Below, in pieces: positions 4,762-5,261 of a DNA stretch of 5,261 nucleotides. The stretch's first letter is position 1. Every line of letters starts with the position of its first letter. The notes under the pieces are model-generated. The model ran no database searches. It worked only from the letters and a program-made list of their open reading frames with translations, and was not told the DNA's origin. The position numbers and the translations under genes are program-made. The DNA is from Actinomycetota bacterium (GTDB lineage: Bacteria > Actinomycetota > Actinomycetes > S36-B12): contig WLHM01000111.1 of assembly GCA_009702725.1 (NCBI GenBank), positions 1 to 5,261 on the forward strand. The letters run 5' to 3'.

Positions 4762-5261
4762 ATCAGCGTCGAGCCCCGGATCAATGACCGAATCCGCGTG
4801 CCTGAAGTTCGACTTGTCGGACCAAATGGTGAGCAGGTAGGCATCGTTCGCATCGAAGATGCGTTGCGATTGGCAGTTGAAGCAGATCTCGACCTAGTCG
4901 AGGTGGCCCCGATGTCAAAGCCGCCGGTTTGCAAACTTATGGACTTCGGAAAATTCAAATACGAAGCAGCCATGAAGGAGCGCGAGTCTAGGCGCAATCA
5001 GATTCACACTGTTATCAAGGAAATGAAGCTGCGACCGAAGATCGATCCGCACGACTACGAGACCAAGAAGGGTCACGTCGAGCGGTTCCTCAAGGCGGGT
5101 GACAAAGTCAAGATCACGATCATGTTTCGTGGTCGTGAACAAAGTCGCCCAGAACTTGGACTTCGACTGCTAGCCAAACTTGCCGATGATGTTGGTGAAA
5201 TTGGTTTTGTTGAGGCCACGCCGAAGCAAGACGGCCGCAACATGATCATGGTGCTTGCACC
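4762..5261 (+). CDS. infC: Translation initiation factor IF-3 with ATC start codon, 3' end outside window
   Basis: IF3 binds the 30S ribosomal subunit, prevents premature 50S joining and checks start codon and initiator tRNA pairing. 166 complete codons are visible. The N-terminal domain begins with EPRINDRIRVPEVRLV (residues 4-19) and runs through LDLVEVAP and KPPVCKLMDFGKFKYE. A lysine- and arginine-rich linker and KEMKLRPKIDPHDYETKKGH follow. The C-terminal domain shows the conserved FRGREQSRPELG and PKQDGRNMIMVL stretches. The window ends before the stop codon, close to where the conserved domain usually finishes. The start is assigned to ATC because an in-frame TAG lies at 4732-4734, no ATG, GTG or TTG occurs between it and the conserved residues, and GGAGG sits just upstream. 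The next standard start, GTG 4798, would delete the conserved RINDRI segment. Rare starts on infC are known (AUU in E. coli, AUC reported for Myxococcus) and allow IF3 to repress its own synthesis. Confidence 0.95.
   Translation, partial: MSVEPRINDRIRVPEVRLVGPNGEQVGIVRIEDALRLAVEADLDLVEVAPMSKPPVCKLMDFGKFKYEAAMKERESRRNQIHTVIKEMKLRPKIDPHDYETKKGHVERFLKAGDKVKITIMFRGREQSRPELGLRLLAKLADDVGEIGFVEATPKQDGRNMIMVLA

Overview
The window reads as a core-metabolism and translation segment of an actinobacterial chromosome. This rests on the RibBA, HisE (VKTF-type start, EEIAQLLY motif), long-form HisG and IF3 sequences, which resemble mycobacterial and streptomycete homologues as I remember them. Other support is the ribBA-ribH-hisE-hisG order, an actinobacterial-type SseB-family protein, frequent GTG starts and moderately high GC. 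TTA leucine codons are common, so it does not look like Streptomyces. The compact spacing would suit a small-genome or environmental actinobacterium, but the genus cannot be named from this sequence.

Layout: (1) Positions 1-1721 hold the 3' part of ribBA (5' end outside the window), overlapping ribH by 4 bases. Together they encode both entry reactions and the penultimate step of riboflavin synthesis. (2) Positions 1743-2857 hold hisE and hisG, overlapping by one base, for the first two reactions of histidine synthesis. hisE follows ribH after 21 bases and has a -10-like hexamer placed for a leaderless transcript starting on its GTG. (3) Positions 2854-3282 (minus strand) hold a small SseB-family gene of unknown role, whose stop overlaps the hisG stop tail to tail. 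(4) Positions 3314-4510 hold a 12-helix MFS transporter of the CynX/NimT type, divergent from the SseB-family gene across only 31 bp. (5) Positions 4511-4761 are a 251-bp leader with no supported gene. It has an inverted repeat just after the transporter and a perfect 8-bp hairpin near infC. (6) From 4762 to the window end lies infC (translation initiation factor IF3), starting at the rare codon ATC and cut off by the window end.

The rib and his genes probably form one or two co-directional transcription units drawing on purine nucleotides and pentose phosphates (GTP and ribulose 5-phosphate for riboflavin; ATP and PRPP for histidine). The most interesting regulatory region is the infC leader. 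Its AUC start is the kind of codon IF3 discriminates against, and the CCUCC arm of its hairpin could pair either locally or with the infC Shine-Dalgarno sequence. I see no mobile element, CRISPR array, rRNA or tRNA gene, and no clearly novel gene system.
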